Part shown: positions 36,218 through 45,376 of the stretch, one piece after another
How positions within the stretch are numbered: position 1 is the first letter of the stretch
How the letters are laid out: each line of letters starts with the position of its first letter
Source of the DNA: Eubacterium sp.
GTDB lineage: Bacteria; Bacillota; Clostridia; Peptostreptococcales; Anaerovoracaceae
Length of the DNA stretch: 64,000 nt
Reading direction: 5' to 3'
Assembly (NCBI GenBank): GCA_021769965.1
Contig: JAETRU010000019.1
Coordinates: 1-64,000 of the forward strand
Notes under the pieces: model-generated
Databases searched by the model: none
Seen by the model: only the letters and a program-made list of their open reading frames with translations
Told to the model about the DNA's origin: nothing
Made by a program: the position numbers and the translations under genes

Positions 36218-39151
36218 ATGCGCAGCGATAAAAAGAAAAATAAAAGAAAGCATGGAAAGCAGGACGCAGATAACACTGCAGCTGTTCAGAGCGACGGCAC
36301 TGCAGTCCGTAAGAAAAAATACAGACTGAACTGGAAGCGTTTCATTCTGTTTCTGCTTGGTCTTATGATCATAGCGGCGGCAGCCGTAGGCTTCTACGTC
36401 GGCCACATCATTTCACAGGCGCCGAAAATCGATGTAAACGATATGTACACGATCCTGACCGAAAGTACCGTAGTCTACGATGATGACGGCAAGGAGATCG
36501 ATACGGTCTATTCTGAAGAAAACCGGACCATCGTGGAATACGACGATATTCCGGAAGATATGATCAACGCTATGGTGGCATTGGAAGACAAGACCTTCTG
36601 GGATCATCATGGATTCAACTTCATCCGCATCATGGGCGCGATCAAAGAATCCGTTTTCGGCGGCGGCCAGATCAGCGGCACCAGTACCATCACCCAGCAG
36701 CTGGCCAGAAACGTCTTTCTGAAAGACAGCCGGTTCGACCGTGATATCAAGAGAAAGATCATCGAAGCCTATTATACAGTGATCATCGAAAAAGAACTTA
36801 AAAAGAAAGAGATCATCACCCTTTACCTGAATACTGTAAACTTCGGATACGGAAGCTACGGCGTACAGGCGGCTGCACAGTCCTACTTCTCCAAGGATGT
36901 GCAGGATCTGACGCTGGCAGAATGCGCGTCGCTGGCTGCCCTGCCGCAGCTGCCGAGCACCTATCAGCTGATCGAATATGTGGGAAACAATGATGTTTCT
37001 GAAAAGGATGATAATATATTAAAGCGGACTTCCGGCGGTACTTATCTTGCCAACGATGCCAGCAAGGACCGCCGCGAGACCTGTCTGGACCTGATGGTCG
37101 AACAGGGATATATTTCAGAAAAGCAGGCGAAAAAAGCATCCAAGGTCAAGCTGACTGACATGCTGAATCCGAGTTACAACAATAACCCGCAGGAAGCCGC
37201 GTACTTTAAGGACTACGTCATCGACACGGTCATTGAAGACCTGATGAAGGAATACGACTGGGATTACGACTACGCATGGGACAGAGTCTATAACGGCGGT
37301 CTGAAGATCTACTCCACTTTGGACTCTCAGGCGCAGGACGTGATCGAGAAGGAATTTGACAACGACGCCAACTTCCCTTCCTCCTACACCTACAGTATTC
37401 CAAATCTGGCTAGCTTCGACAGCATCTTCGACAGTGAAAAGAACTTTACGTTCACAAGCGACGAGATCAGAAAGAGAAAAGACGGCGGCCTGCTGATCAG
37501 AGCCAATAAACGGCTGAATATCTACGAAACAGAGGTCAACGGGGAAACCGATTACAGCATCGAATTCCCGAACATGTACACCTACGAAAACGGCACTCTT
37601 TATACCATCGGCGGCGGCTTTATCAACATTCCGCAGCAGTATAAATCTGTGAACAAATACGGTAACGTGATCATTTCCGCGGATTTCTTCGAGAACGAGG
37701 ATTACAAAGACTTCTTCATCTTCAACGAGGATGGAACAGTCACCATACCGCCTGGCTCCTATTCATTGAACCAGAAGGTGATCCAGCCGCAGGCAGCCAT
37801 GACCATCGTGGAGAACTCCACCGGCTATGTGAAAGCCATGGTAGGCGGCAGAAAGACCACCGGCAGACAGCTCCACAACAGAGCGATCAGTCCGGAGCAG
37901 CCGGGTTCATCCATCAAGCCGCTGGCTGTGTACTCAGCGGCTATCCAGCAGAGCGCGGAGGAAGCCCAGTCAGGCAGCAAGAAGCATACGTTCACCGATT
38001 TTAAGATCGACAAGCAGGGCGCAAAGCTCTGGGGCAACTTTATGACTCCAGCTTCCATCGTCATCGACGAGAAGACCACCATCAACGGCAAGGTCTGGCC
38101 GCAGAACGCAGGCGGTGCTGGATACTCCGGTCCTCAGACCATGCGCAGCGCTCTGCAGCAGTCCATCAACACCTGCGCGGTGAAGATCCTGCTGCAGGTA
38201 GGCGAGCAGTACTCCGCGGATCTGGTCGAAAAATTCGGCATCTCTACGCTGGACAGAGAAGGCGGTGTCAACGATCTGAACCCTGCCGGTCTGGCACTGG
38301 GCGGTCTGAGTGAAGGCGTCACGACGCTGGATATGGCAAGCGCCTACACGACCTTCCCGAACAACGGCACCAGAAAGAAAACCACCCCTTATACTCAGGT
38401 GGTGGACAGCAAGGGCGAAGTCCTGCTGGATAAGACGAAGAACAAGTCCCGCAGAGTGCTGGACGCCGGCGTGGCATGGATCATGACCGACATGCTGAAA
38501 TCCGTCGTTACACAGGGTATCGGCTACCCGGCGGCTATTTCCGGCGTACAGTCCGGCGGCAAGACAGGAACCACAGATGAACAGAAGGACATCTGGTTCG
38601 ACGGTTTCACCCCGTCCTACTCCGCGTCCCTGTGGATCGGCGTGGATCAGAACTGTGCCGGCACAGAAATGTCCGGTCCTGCTGCTGCCCTTTGGGGCAA
38701 GATCATGAACCAGATCGACGGCGCGAAACAGGGTTCCTATAAGAGCGCGCCTTCCAATGTCATCTACTCCGGCGGCGAATACTTCATTTCCGGCACCCAG
38801 GGCGGCATAGGCAGTATCGAGGATCTTAAGAAAAAAGTCACTATCTGTACAGAAACAGGCTATCTGGCCACGCCGGACTGCCCTCACACTAAGAAGGTAG
38901 GCTTCCTCGACTGGGGCAATGAAGACAGTAAAGACGGCGAAATGCCTAAATACTACTGTTACAAACACAACAGAGATCCGGAAAAGTATCCGATCAGCCC
39001 GGATGAAACCTTCATCCCATACGAGCCGATCAAACCAGAGGATCCGGAGGAACCTGAAGGACCTGTAAATCCAGTCGATCCAGACGATCCTCCTGTAAAT
39101 CCGGTCGACCCGGATGATCCGGATGATCCAGGTCAGGATCCGGCAGACTGA
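36218..39151 (+). CDS. Class A penicillin-binding protein (PBP1A-like)
   Basis: Bifunctional peptidoglycan synthase: glycan polymerisation plus cross-linking outside the membrane. 977 residues. Lysine-rich cytoplasmic start, one membrane anchor (about 46-68), GT51 domain with 'EDKTFWDHHGFNF' (catalytic Glu), 'GGGQISGTSTITQQLARNVFL' and 'KKEIITLYLNTVNFGYGSYGV', then the transpeptidase with 'GSSIKPLAVYSAA' (SxxK), 'SINTC' (SxN) and 'SGGKTGTTDE' (KTG). The C-terminal 60 residues are an acidic, proline-rich tail (repeated PVDPDDP), probably disordered and surface-exposed. Standing alone between its own promoter and terminator. Confidence 0.93.
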   Translation: MRSDKKKNKRKHGKQDADNTAAVQSDGTAVRKKKYRLNWKRFILFLLGLMIIAAAAVGFYVGHIISQAPKIDVNDMYTILTESTVVYDDDGKEIDTVYSEENRTIVEYDDIPEDMINAMVALEDKTFWDHHGFNFIRIMGAIKESVFGGGQISGTSTITQQLARNVFLKDSRFDRDIKRKIIEAYYTVIIEKELKKKEIITLYLNTVNFGYGSYGVQAAAQSYFSKDVQDLTLAECASLAALPQLPSTYQLIEYVGNNDVSEKDDNILKRTSGGTYLANDASKDRRETCLDLMVEQGYISEKQAKKASKVKLTDMLNPSYNNNPQEAAYFKDYVIDTVIEDLMKEYDWDYDYAWDRVYNGGLKIYSTLDSQAQDVIEKEFDNDANFPSSYTYSIPNLASFDSIFDSEKNFTFTSDEIRKRKDGGLLIRANKRLNIYETEVNGETDYSIEFPNMYTYENGTLYTIGGGFINIPQQYKSVNKYGNVIISADFFENEDYKDFFIFNEDGTVTIPPGSYSLNQKVIQPQAAMTIVENSTGYVKAMVGGRKTTGRQLHNRAISPEQPGSSIKPLAVYSAAIQQSAEEAQSGSKKHTFTDFKIDKQGAKLWGNFMTPASIVIDEKTTINGKVWPQNAGGAGYSGPQTMRSALQQSINTCAVKILLQVGEQYSADLVEKFGISTLDREGGVNDLNPAGLALGGLSEGVTTLDMASAYTTFPNNGTRKKTTPYTQVVDSKGEVLLDKTKNKSRRVLDAGVAWIMTDMLKSVVTQGIGYPAAISGVQSGGKTGTTDEQKDIWFDGFTPSYSASLWIGVDQNCAGTEMSGPAAALWGKIMNQIDGAKQGSYKSAPSNVIYSGGEYFISGTQGGIGSIEDLKKKVTICTETGYLATPDCPHTKKVGFLDWGNEDSKDGEMPKYYCYKHNRDPEKYPISPDETFIPYEPIKPEDPEEPEGPVNPVDPDDPPVNPVDPDDPDDPGQDPAD

Positions 39152-39179
39152 GAACGGTAAAACAACTGTAAACTGATAT

Positions 39180-39211
39180 AAAAAGGAGAGCTGATAACAG
39201 CTCTCCTTTTT
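39180..39211 (+). terminator. Terminator after the penicillin-binding protein gene
   Basis: Perfect stem AAAAAGGAGAGCTG / CAGCTCTCCTTTTT with a four-base loop. The A and T tails make it usable from both sides, including for rpe. Confidence 0.85.
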
Positions 39212-39233
39212 GTCAGTATTTCTGTATTTTCAG

Positions 39234-39902
39234 TTATTCTGCCGCGGCCCTGCTGATCTGCTGCTGAAACTGCTCCACCCTCTCAGTCAGATCCTCTGCT
39301 TTGAATACAGCCGATCCTGCCACCAGAATATCGCATCCGGCGCCGCAGATCTCTGCTGCGTTGTCCAGCGTTACGCCGCCGTCTATCTCAATGACATAGT
39401 CATAACCTTTTTCCCTGCGCAGAGCATCCAGCTGCCGTATCTTTTCCAGAGCGGCAGGGATGAACTTCTGTCCTCCAAAACCCGGATTCACTGACATGAC
39501 CAGAACCAGATCCACCTGATCCAGAATACATTCCAGGCTAGATACCGGCGTCGCCGGATTCAGCGCCACGCCGCATTTGATGCCGCAGGACTTAATATGC
39601 TGCAATGTTCTGTGAAGGTGTCTGCAGGCCTCCTGATGGACTACGATGTATTCTGTCTTCTCAGTAACGAAATCCTCTATGTACCTGTCCGGATCTTCGA
39701 TCATCAGATGCACATCATAGGGACTGGTCTTAAGATCGTTCATGGATTTCATAACTGCAGCCCCGAAGCTGATGTTAGGTACAAAATGTCCGTCCATGAC
39801 ATCTACATGGATCAGCCCGCATCCCGCTCTGCTGATCTCCTCCACCTGCCTGCCCAGTCTGGCAAAGTCAGCTGACAGAATAGAAGGCGCTAGTATTCCC
39901 AT
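39234..39902 (-). CDS. rpe: Ribulose-phosphate 3-epimerase
   Basis: Interconverts ribulose 5-phosphate and xylulose 5-phosphate in the pentose phosphate pathway. 222 residues from ATG 39902 (AAGGAGAG upstream; the frame extends eight codons further without support). TIM-barrel motifs: 'ILAPSILSADFARLG', 'HVDVMDGHFVPNISFG', 'DVHLMIEDPDRYI', 'VMSVNPGFGGQKFI' and 'IEIDGGVTLDNA', with the metal-binding His and Asp residues present. Last gene of the run from queH; rsgA-rpe next to prkC is a common Firmicute order. Confidence 0.95.
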   Translation of the reverse strand: MGILAPSILSADFARLGRQVEEISRAGCGLIHVDVMDGHFVPNISFGAAVMKSMNDLKTSPYDVHLMIEDPDRYIEDFVTEKTEYIVVHQEACRHLHRTLQHIKSCGIKCGVALNPATPVSSLECILDQVDLVLVMSVNPGFGGQKFIPAALEKIRQLDALRREKGYDYVIEIDGGVTLDNAAEICGAGCDILVAGSAVFKAEDLTERVEQFQQQISRAAAE

Positions 39903-39933
39903 ATTTTTCTCTCCTTTGTACAACACATAATTC

Positions 39934-40800
39934 TCAGTATTTCTTTCTTTTCTTCAGTTCTTCCATATTGTCCAGATAAGACCGATACCTGACCATACTG
40001 ATATCTCCAGCTTCCGCCGCCGCTCTGACGGCGCATTCCGGTTCCCTGATATGACGGCAGTTATCAAAACGGCACCGGCCCTTCAGCGCTGCCAGCTCCG
40101 GATAGAAGTCCGCGAGTTCATCTTCCTCCGCTTCCAGAATATCGAAGGAAGTAAACCCCGGGGTATCGAAGATCAGACCGCCTCCTGCTGCCTCAAAGAT
40201 CTCCACGTGACGGGTCGTATGCCTGCCTCTTGCCGTCTTTTTGCTGACCATGCCGGTCTCCATATTGGCCTCTGGTATGATCCTGTTGGTAATGGTGGAC
40301 TTTCCTACGCCGGAAGGCCCCGCGAAGGCTGCCCTTCTGCCGCGCAGCAATTCCATAAGCTGCTCGATGCCCTCCCCTGTCTTGCCGCTGACGCAGACTA
40401 CCGGATAGATCTTCTGATAAATATTCCTGATTTCTTCCAGCAGATCCTGACTGGCAAGATCACACTTGTTGACGCAGATCACAGCTTCCATATCATTCTG
40501 CTCCGCCATGACCAGAAATTTATCGATAACGCTGAAATTTGGTTTTGGCTTAGCTGCCGCCAAAACCACGACAAAACAGTCCACATTGGCGATGGGCGGC
40601 CGGATAAACTGATTCCGGCGCGGATGGATGGCGTTGATAACACCGTCTCCATCAGGCAGCACCTCCATATCCACATTGTCGCCCACCATCAGAGTCACGC
40701 CATCCTTTTTAAAAACGCCTCTTCCTCGCGTTTGATAGACGCCATCGGCGGTTTTCACATAGTAAAAACCGCCGATACCTTTTATGATCAATCCTTCCAT
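39934..40800 (-). CDS. rsgA: Small ribosomal subunit biogenesis GTPase RsgA
   Basis: Circularly permuted GTPase assisting late maturation of the 30S subunit. 288 residues: OB-fold start ('GIGGFYYVKTADGVYQTRGRG'), then G-motifs in permuted order, G4 'CVNKCDLA', G1 'AGPSGVGKSTITN', G3 'DTPGFTSF', and a zinc-binding tail 'CRFDNCRHIREPECAVRAA'. It begins three bases after prkC, as in Bacillus, where this kinase can phosphorylate the protein. Confidence 0.95.
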   Translation of the reverse strand: MEGLIIKGIGGFYYVKTADGVYQTRGRGVFKKDGVTLMVGDNVDMEVLPDGDGVINAIHPRRNQFIRPPIANVDCFVVVLAAAKPKPNFSVIDKFLVMAEQNDMEAVICVNKCDLASQDLLEEIRNIYQKIYPVVCVSGKTGEGIEQLMELLRGRRAAFAGPSGVGKSTITNRIIPEANMETGMVSKKTARGRHTTRHVEIFEAAGGGLIFDTPGFTSFDILEAEEDELADFYPELAALKGRCRFDNCRHIREPECAVRAAAEAGDISMVRYRSYLDNMEELKKRKKY

Positions 40801-40803
40801 AAA

Positions 40804-42591
40804 CTACTCGCTGCTTTCTTCTCCATCACCGCCGCCATTCTCATTACCATTACCGCCATTTGGACCTTCCGGATCATCGCCCGGATCCTCCGGCGGCGTG
40901 ATCTCCGGTTTGCCCTTGCTGACAGTCAGATAGATCACAGTTCCTTTCTTTGCCTTTCCTGTAACGGACTGCATTATAACGGTATTCTTGTCGTAAGTGT
41001 CACTTTCCTCATAGGTCGGCTGTCCCACAGAGAATCCGGCATCTTCCAGGATCTGACGGGCCTCATCGTAGGATCTGCCTGTCACGGATGGCACATCCAC
41101 CTCGTCAGTACCTTCACTGACCCAGATATTGACGCGTCCATCCTTTTCAAGCTCCGTCCCTTCTCCCGGATCCTGATCAATAACGATACCTTTCTCTTCT
41201 TCGCTCTCCACGTACTTGACGCTTCCCAGCTGATAGCCGGCCGCTTTCAGAATGGCCTCCGCTTCGTCTACCGTACCTCCGATGACTCTTGGGACCTGAC
41301 CCTTTTCCTTACCGGAGCTGAGATATACGGTAACGGTATCGCCTTCTTTTACCCGTTCTCCTTCTCCCGGATCAGATTTGACGATCCGGCCTTCTTCGAT
41401 GTCGTCGCTTGGAATCTCATTCTCCGCGACCTCCATCTTCAGACCCATTTCCTCCAGTTCTGCCCGTGCCCGTTCTTCCGTCATATCGACCAGATCAGGC
41501 ACCTTCAGACCGCCGCCCAGAACGCCGGTTGCGAACAAAATACCCACGGCAGCGGCGATGACCGCAACTACGATGGCTGCCACGATTCCGACCTTCTTGC
41601 CGCTTCCGCCGCTATGCTGCTTCTCTTTCTTCTTCTCAGGCTTCTGTTTTTTCTTTTTGACCGGAACCTTTTCTTCCAGTTCATCCGCGTATCGTTCCTC
41701 TGCCTTCCGGCGGTTCATTTCCTGAAACTCTTCTACATCATCGGCGGCAAAGATAGAATCGCCTACCATTTTAATGACAAATTCGATATTTTTCAGGTCT
41801 TCCAGCAGCTCGTCGGCATTGCGGTACCGATTGGACTGGAATTTGTCAGTCGCCCGCATAACAAGCTTTTCCAGAGCTGGCGGTATGCCCGATACCAGTC
41901 TGGACGGCGGCGTGATCTCGTCATTGATATGCATCAGCGCCACCTGGACCGGATTGTCTCCATCGAAAGGAACCTGACCAGTCAGCATCTCATAGAGTAC
42001 GATGCCCAGAGAATAGATGTCTGAGCGTTCATCCACATAAGCGCCTCTGGCCTGTTCCGGTGAAAAATAGTGAACAGAACCGATAATACGGCTGGTTTCC
42101 GTCACCAGCGTAGAATCGCTGACAGCCTTGGCAATACCGAAGTCCGTCAGCTTTGCCGTACCATCCTTTGTCATCATGATATTGTGAGGCTTGACATCTC
42201 TGTGAATGATGTTGTTACGGTGCGCCATGCTGAGCGCCGAAGCCACCTGTCTCGTGATCTCTATAGCTTCCCGGTAATCCATCGGCGCCCGCTCTTTGAT
42301 GATCTCGCTGAGTGGTCTGCCGTCGATCAGCTCCATAACAATAAAGTGAATATTTCCTTCCTTTCCAACATCATATACGCTGACGATGTTGGGATGCTGC
42401 AGATTGGCCGCAGCCTGAGATTCTTTCTTAAAATTCTCCACAAACTGTGCATCCTTTGTAAATTCCGGACGCAGGATCTTCACGGCCACATACCGGTTCA
42501 GAAGTCTGTCCTTTCCTCTGTAGACTACTGCCATGCCGCCTTCACCGATCTTCTCAATCAATTCATATCTGCCCGCAAGTAATTTACTCAT
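40804..42591 (-). CDS. prkC: PASTA-domain serine/threonine protein kinase
   Basis: Membrane kinase that senses cell-wall fragments (muropeptides) and controls wall synthesis, germination and stress. 595 residues. The kinase domain (about 10-270) has the P-loop 'GEGGMAVVYRG', 'VAVKIL', catalytic 'HRDVKPHN', 'DFGIAKA' and activation loop 'SVHYFSPEQA'. A lysine-rich juxtamembrane stretch is followed by one membrane helix near 335-357, three extracellular PASTA repeats ('VPDLVDMTEERARAELEEMG', 'VPRVIGGTVDEAEAIL', 'VPSVTGRSYDEARQILEDAG') and a Gly/Asn/Glu-rich tail. It overlaps prpC, the opposing phosphatase, by eight bases. Confidence 0.95.
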   Translation of the reverse strand: MSKLLAGRYELIEKIGEGGMAVVYRGKDRLLNRYVAVKILRPEFTKDAQFVENFKKESQAAANLQHPNIVSVYDVGKEGNIHFIVMELIDGRPLSEIIKERAPMDYREAIEITRQVASALSMAHRNNIIHRDVKPHNIMMTKDGTAKLTDFGIAKAVSDSTLVTETSRIIGSVHYFSPEQARGAYVDERSDIYSLGIVLYEMLTGQVPFDGDNPVQVALMHINDEITPPSRLVSGIPPALEKLVMRATDKFQSNRYRNADELLEDLKNIEFVIKMVGDSIFAADDVEEFQEMNRRKAEERYADELEEKVPVKKKKQKPEKKKEKQHSGGSGKKVGIVAAIVVAVIAAAVGILFATGVLGGGLKVPDLVDMTEERARAELEEMGLKMEVAENEIPSDDIEEGRIVKSDPGEGERVKEGDTVTVYLSSGKEKGQVPRVIGGTVDEAEAILKAAGYQLGSVKYVESEEEKGIVIDQDPGEGTELEKDGRVNIWVSEGTDEVDVPSVTGRSYDEARQILEDAGFSVGQPTYEESDTYDKNTVIMQSVTGKAKKGTVIYLTVSKGKPEITPPEDPGDDPEGPNGGNGNENGGGDGEESSE

Positions 42592-43330
42592 CGAAATCTT
42601 CCTCCGTTATTTTCAATACTACCATGGTGATATTATCACTGCCTCCGTTTCGGTTAGCAGCATCGACCAGTTCACTGCAAATGTCGGTCATTGTGCGGTC
42701 TTCCTCAAGCTTGCTGATCAGCTCCCGGCTGTCAACTTCGCCGTAAAGACCGTCGGTACAGATCAAAATGATATCACCGGGCTGGATCCTGACCTGAAAG
42801 AAATCTCCTTCTATGGTGTAATCCGCTCCAACAGCTCTGGTGATCATATTTTTGTTTTCGTGATGCTCCGCTTCAGCCTCCGAGATCAGCCCCGCTTTCA
42901 GCAGCGTATTTACATAGGTGTGATCCTCTGTGATCTGCGTCAGCACTCCATCCCTGAGGATATAGCCCCGGCTGTCTCCTACATTCATTATGTAAAGCGT
43001 ATCCCTGCAGATATAGGCGATGACCACAGTGGTTGCCATTCCCTTGTTCCATTCAAACCGCTGAGACATCTCAAGAATCTTAAAATTCACATCTCTCAGG
43101 CAGTCCTCAAAATATTCCTGAAGCTCTTCAGCGCTCTCATTGCCGGTAAGAGGCCTTGTTTCCACATATTTAGCACTCTCATTGACGCAGGTACGGCTTG
43201 CGATCTCGCCGGAGTTATTGCCTCCGACCCCATCGGCAACGATAAATATCCGATCCCGCTTCATGACAAAGCAGGCGTCCTCGTTATTGGTCCGCCTGAG
43301 CCCTTTGTCTGTTTTAAAGCCTACTTCCAT
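42584..43330 (-). CDS. prpC: PP2C-family protein phosphatase
   Basis: Metal-dependent phosphatase that reverses phosphorylation by the adjacent PASTA kinase. 248 residues, cytoplasmic. Metal-binding acids lie in 'DKGLRRTNNEDACF', 'FIVADGVGGNNSGEIAS', 'ILICTDGLYGEV' and the final 'GGSDNITMVVLKI'; 'VVIAYICRDTLYIMNVGDSRGYIL' is the core strand region. It overlaps rsmB upstream (17 bases) and prkC downstream (8 bases), so all three should be translated together. Confidence 0.94.
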   Translation of the reverse strand: MEVGFKTDKGLRRTNNEDACFVMKRDRIFIVADGVGGNNSGEIASRTCVNESAKYVETRPLTGNESAEELQEYFEDCLRDVNFKILEMSQRFEWNKGMATTVVIAYICRDTLYIMNVGDSRGYILRDGVLTQITEDHTYVNTLLKAGLISEAEAEHHENKNMITRAVGADYTIEGDFFQVRIQPGDIILICTDGLYGEVDSRELISKLEEDRTMTDICSELVDAANRNGGSDNITMVVLKITEEDFDE

Positions 43331-44627
43331 TCATGTCTCCTTTCCCCATGCCGCGCCGCATCCGGCAGATAAAGAATCCGTCATGCTCTCCCTCATCGGG
43401 CATCAGCTGCAGCATCTTTTCCAGCTGGAAATCGTGGTTTTCAGCTAAAAACCGCTCCGCGGTCTGCTGATTTTCGATCTGATTAACCGTGCAGGTACTG
43501 TAGAGAAGATACCCGCCTGTCTTTACATAGCGGCTGGCTTCCTGAAGCAGCTGGAACTGCTTTTCTGCCAGATCTCTGCCCTGACCCTCGACCGGTCTGT
43601 ACTTAATCTCCGGCTTGCGCCTGATGACGCCCAGTCCGGAACATGGACCGTCTACCAGCACCCGGTCAGCTGTTCCATCCAGATCGCGGCAGGCTGCCGT
43701 TCCGTCCTTCGTTTCTGTCTTTATCACAGATATGCCCAGTCGCCCGGCTTCCTTCTCGATCAGCGCCAGCTTGTGGGGATATATATCAAAGGCCCTGATC
43801 AGACCTCTGTTTTCCATCATCTCAGCCATCGCCAGGGTCTTTCCGCCCGGCGCGGCACAAATATCGTAAACGGTTTCTCCCGGCTGCGGTCCCAGAATTT
43901 CCGCTGCCAGCACGGAGGCTGCATCCTGAACGGAGAACAGACCCGTTTTATAGGCTTCAGTTTCTAAAAGCCCACTGCCCTTTACAAAGAGCACCCGCGG
44001 GCTTCCTTCATACAGCCGGACTGAAAACCCTTTGCTCTCAAGTTCTTCCATCAGATCCTGTCTGCTGGTCTTCAGCAGATTGACACGTATGGAAAGCGCC
44101 GGACGCCGGTTGCCCGCCGCGAGAAGAGCTTCTGTCTTCTCAGGTCCGTACTGCCGGATCCAAAGCTCCACGATCGACGGATCACAGGAATAGCGCACGG
44201 ACAGATATTCTTCCAGCGATGTTTTCTGATCCGGAAGCGTCAGCGCATCTTTCTTCCTGCCATATCCCCGGAGCACGCCGTTGATAAAACCGTCTCTGCC
44301 TCTTGCAACCTGCCTTGCCAGCTTTACCGTTTCACTGACTGCAGCGTAATCCGGCACAGATTCCATGAATATCAGCTGATACAATCCCATCCGCAAAAGG
44401 ATCTTAACCGGCTTTTTCACGCCGGAAAGTCCTTTGGGGATCAGCTGATTCAGCAGATAGTCGATGTATCTCCGGTTTTCCAGAACGCCGTAGACCAGTT
44501 CCCGGACCAGCGCCGGTGAATCGGGTCTACGTCCCTGTATCTGCCGGTTCAGCTCCAGATTGGAATAAGATTGATTCTTCTCCATCTGCAGCAATACCTC
44601 GAAAGCCGTTCTTCTGCTTGCGTCCAT
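43314..44627 (-). CDS. rsmB: 16S rRNA (cytosine-967-C5)-methyltransferase RsmB
   Basis: Methylates C967 of 16S rRNA with SAM. 437 residues: an N-terminal NusB-like helical domain ('RRTAFEVLLQMEKNQSYSN', 'RELVYGVLENRRYIDYLL'), then the methyltransferase with 'DICAAPGGKTLAMAEMM', 'DRVLVDGPCSGLGVIRRKPE' (catalytic Cys) and 'LLYSTCTVNQIENQ' (second Cys). The start ATG overlaps the stop of the zinc-protease gene (TGATG). Confidence 0.94.
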   Translation of the reverse strand: MDASRRTAFEVLLQMEKNQSYSNLELNRQIQGRRPDSPALVRELVYGVLENRRYIDYLLNQLIPKGLSGVKKPVKILLRMGLYQLIFMESVPDYAAVSETVKLARQVARGRDGFINGVLRGYGRKKDALTLPDQKTSLEEYLSVRYSCDPSIVELWIRQYGPEKTEALLAAGNRRPALSIRVNLLKTSRQDLMEELESKGFSVRLYEGSPRVLFVKGSGLLETEAYKTGLFSVQDAASVLAAEILGPQPGETVYDICAAPGGKTLAMAEMMENRGLIRAFDIYPHKLALIEKEAGRLGISVIKTETKDGTAACRDLDGTADRVLVDGPCSGLGVIRRKPEIKYRPVEGQGRDLAEKQFQLLQEASRYVKTGGYLLYSTCTVNQIENQQTAERFLAENHDFQLEKMLQLMPDEGEHDGFFICRMRRGMGKGDMNGSRL

Positions 44628-45337
44628 CAGTCTCTGCCGCCTCTCAAAGCCAAGATCCTCAGCAGATTTGCCACAGCCACAGCCAGAGAGGCCACATAGG
44701 TCATGGCAGCCGCGCGCAGGACTTTCTTTGATCCTCTGATATCTTCCTGCGCCACAAGTCCCAGATCTTCCATCTGGTGGATGGCTCTGCTGCTGGCGTT
44801 AAATTCCACCGGAAGAGTGATCAGATGAAATCCCACTACACAGGCAAACGCGATGACGCCGATATTGAACAGCATATTGCCCAGATACCAGCTTTCACCA
44901 TTGCCGGCGCCGAGCAGCACGATACCGATAATGATCATAGGCCATGTCAGGTGGGATACCAGATTTACCACCGGCACAATGCCGTTGCGGATCTTCAGCG
45001 GCGCGTAGCCCCTGGCATGCTGGATCGCGTGGCCGGCCTCATGGCAGGCTACGCTGACAGCCGCCACGGAAGCCGTATTGCAGACATCCTGTGAAAGGCT
45101 GAGCATCCGGTTCCTCGGGTTATAATTATCTGTCAGACTGCCCCGGATCTGCTGTATCTGCACATCGTAAAGGCCGTTGGCGTCCAGGACTCTGCGCGCT
45201 GCCTGAGCCCCTGTCAGTCCCCGCTGGTTTCTGACTCTGCTGAATCTGCTGAAGTTTCTCTTCACAGAAGCCTGCGCCCACATGGCGAATATCATGGCCG
45301 GAATCAATATCAGAATACTTGTATCATAATAAAACAT
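44627..45337 (-). CDS. Membrane zinc metallopeptidase, YugP-like
   Basis: 236 residues. A membrane-embedded protein of the neutral zinc metallopeptidase group with motif 'ACHEAGHAIQHA' (HExxH). Hydrophobic segments at the start ('ILILIPAMIFAMWAQ'), in the middle and around 145-190 flank it. 'TVEFNASSRA'-type sequence occurs here as 'LPVEFNASSRAI', typical of the family. The physiological substrate is not known for the family. Translational coupling with rsmB; 39 bases downstream of fmt. Confidence 0.88.
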   Translation of the reverse strand: MFYYDTSILILIPAMIFAMWAQASVKRNFSRFSRVRNQRGLTGAQAARRVLDANGLYDVQIQQIRGSLTDNYNPRNRMLSLSQDVCNTASVAAVSVACHEAGHAIQHARGYAPLKIRNGIVPVVNLVSHLTWPMIIIGIVLLGAGNGESWYLGNMLFNIGVIAFACVVGFHLITLPVEFNASSRAIHQMEDLGLVAQEDIRGSKKVLRAAAMTYVASLAVAVANLLRILALRGGRD

Positions 45338-45376
45338 CTCCGTTACCCCCTTCTCTTGTCTATCTTTACCATGATT

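Noticed and set aside
40051-42024. 657-codon plus-strand frame opposite rsgA and prkC
   Set aside because: It lies wholly antisense to two unmistakable genes, and long antisense frames are a common codon-bias artefact.
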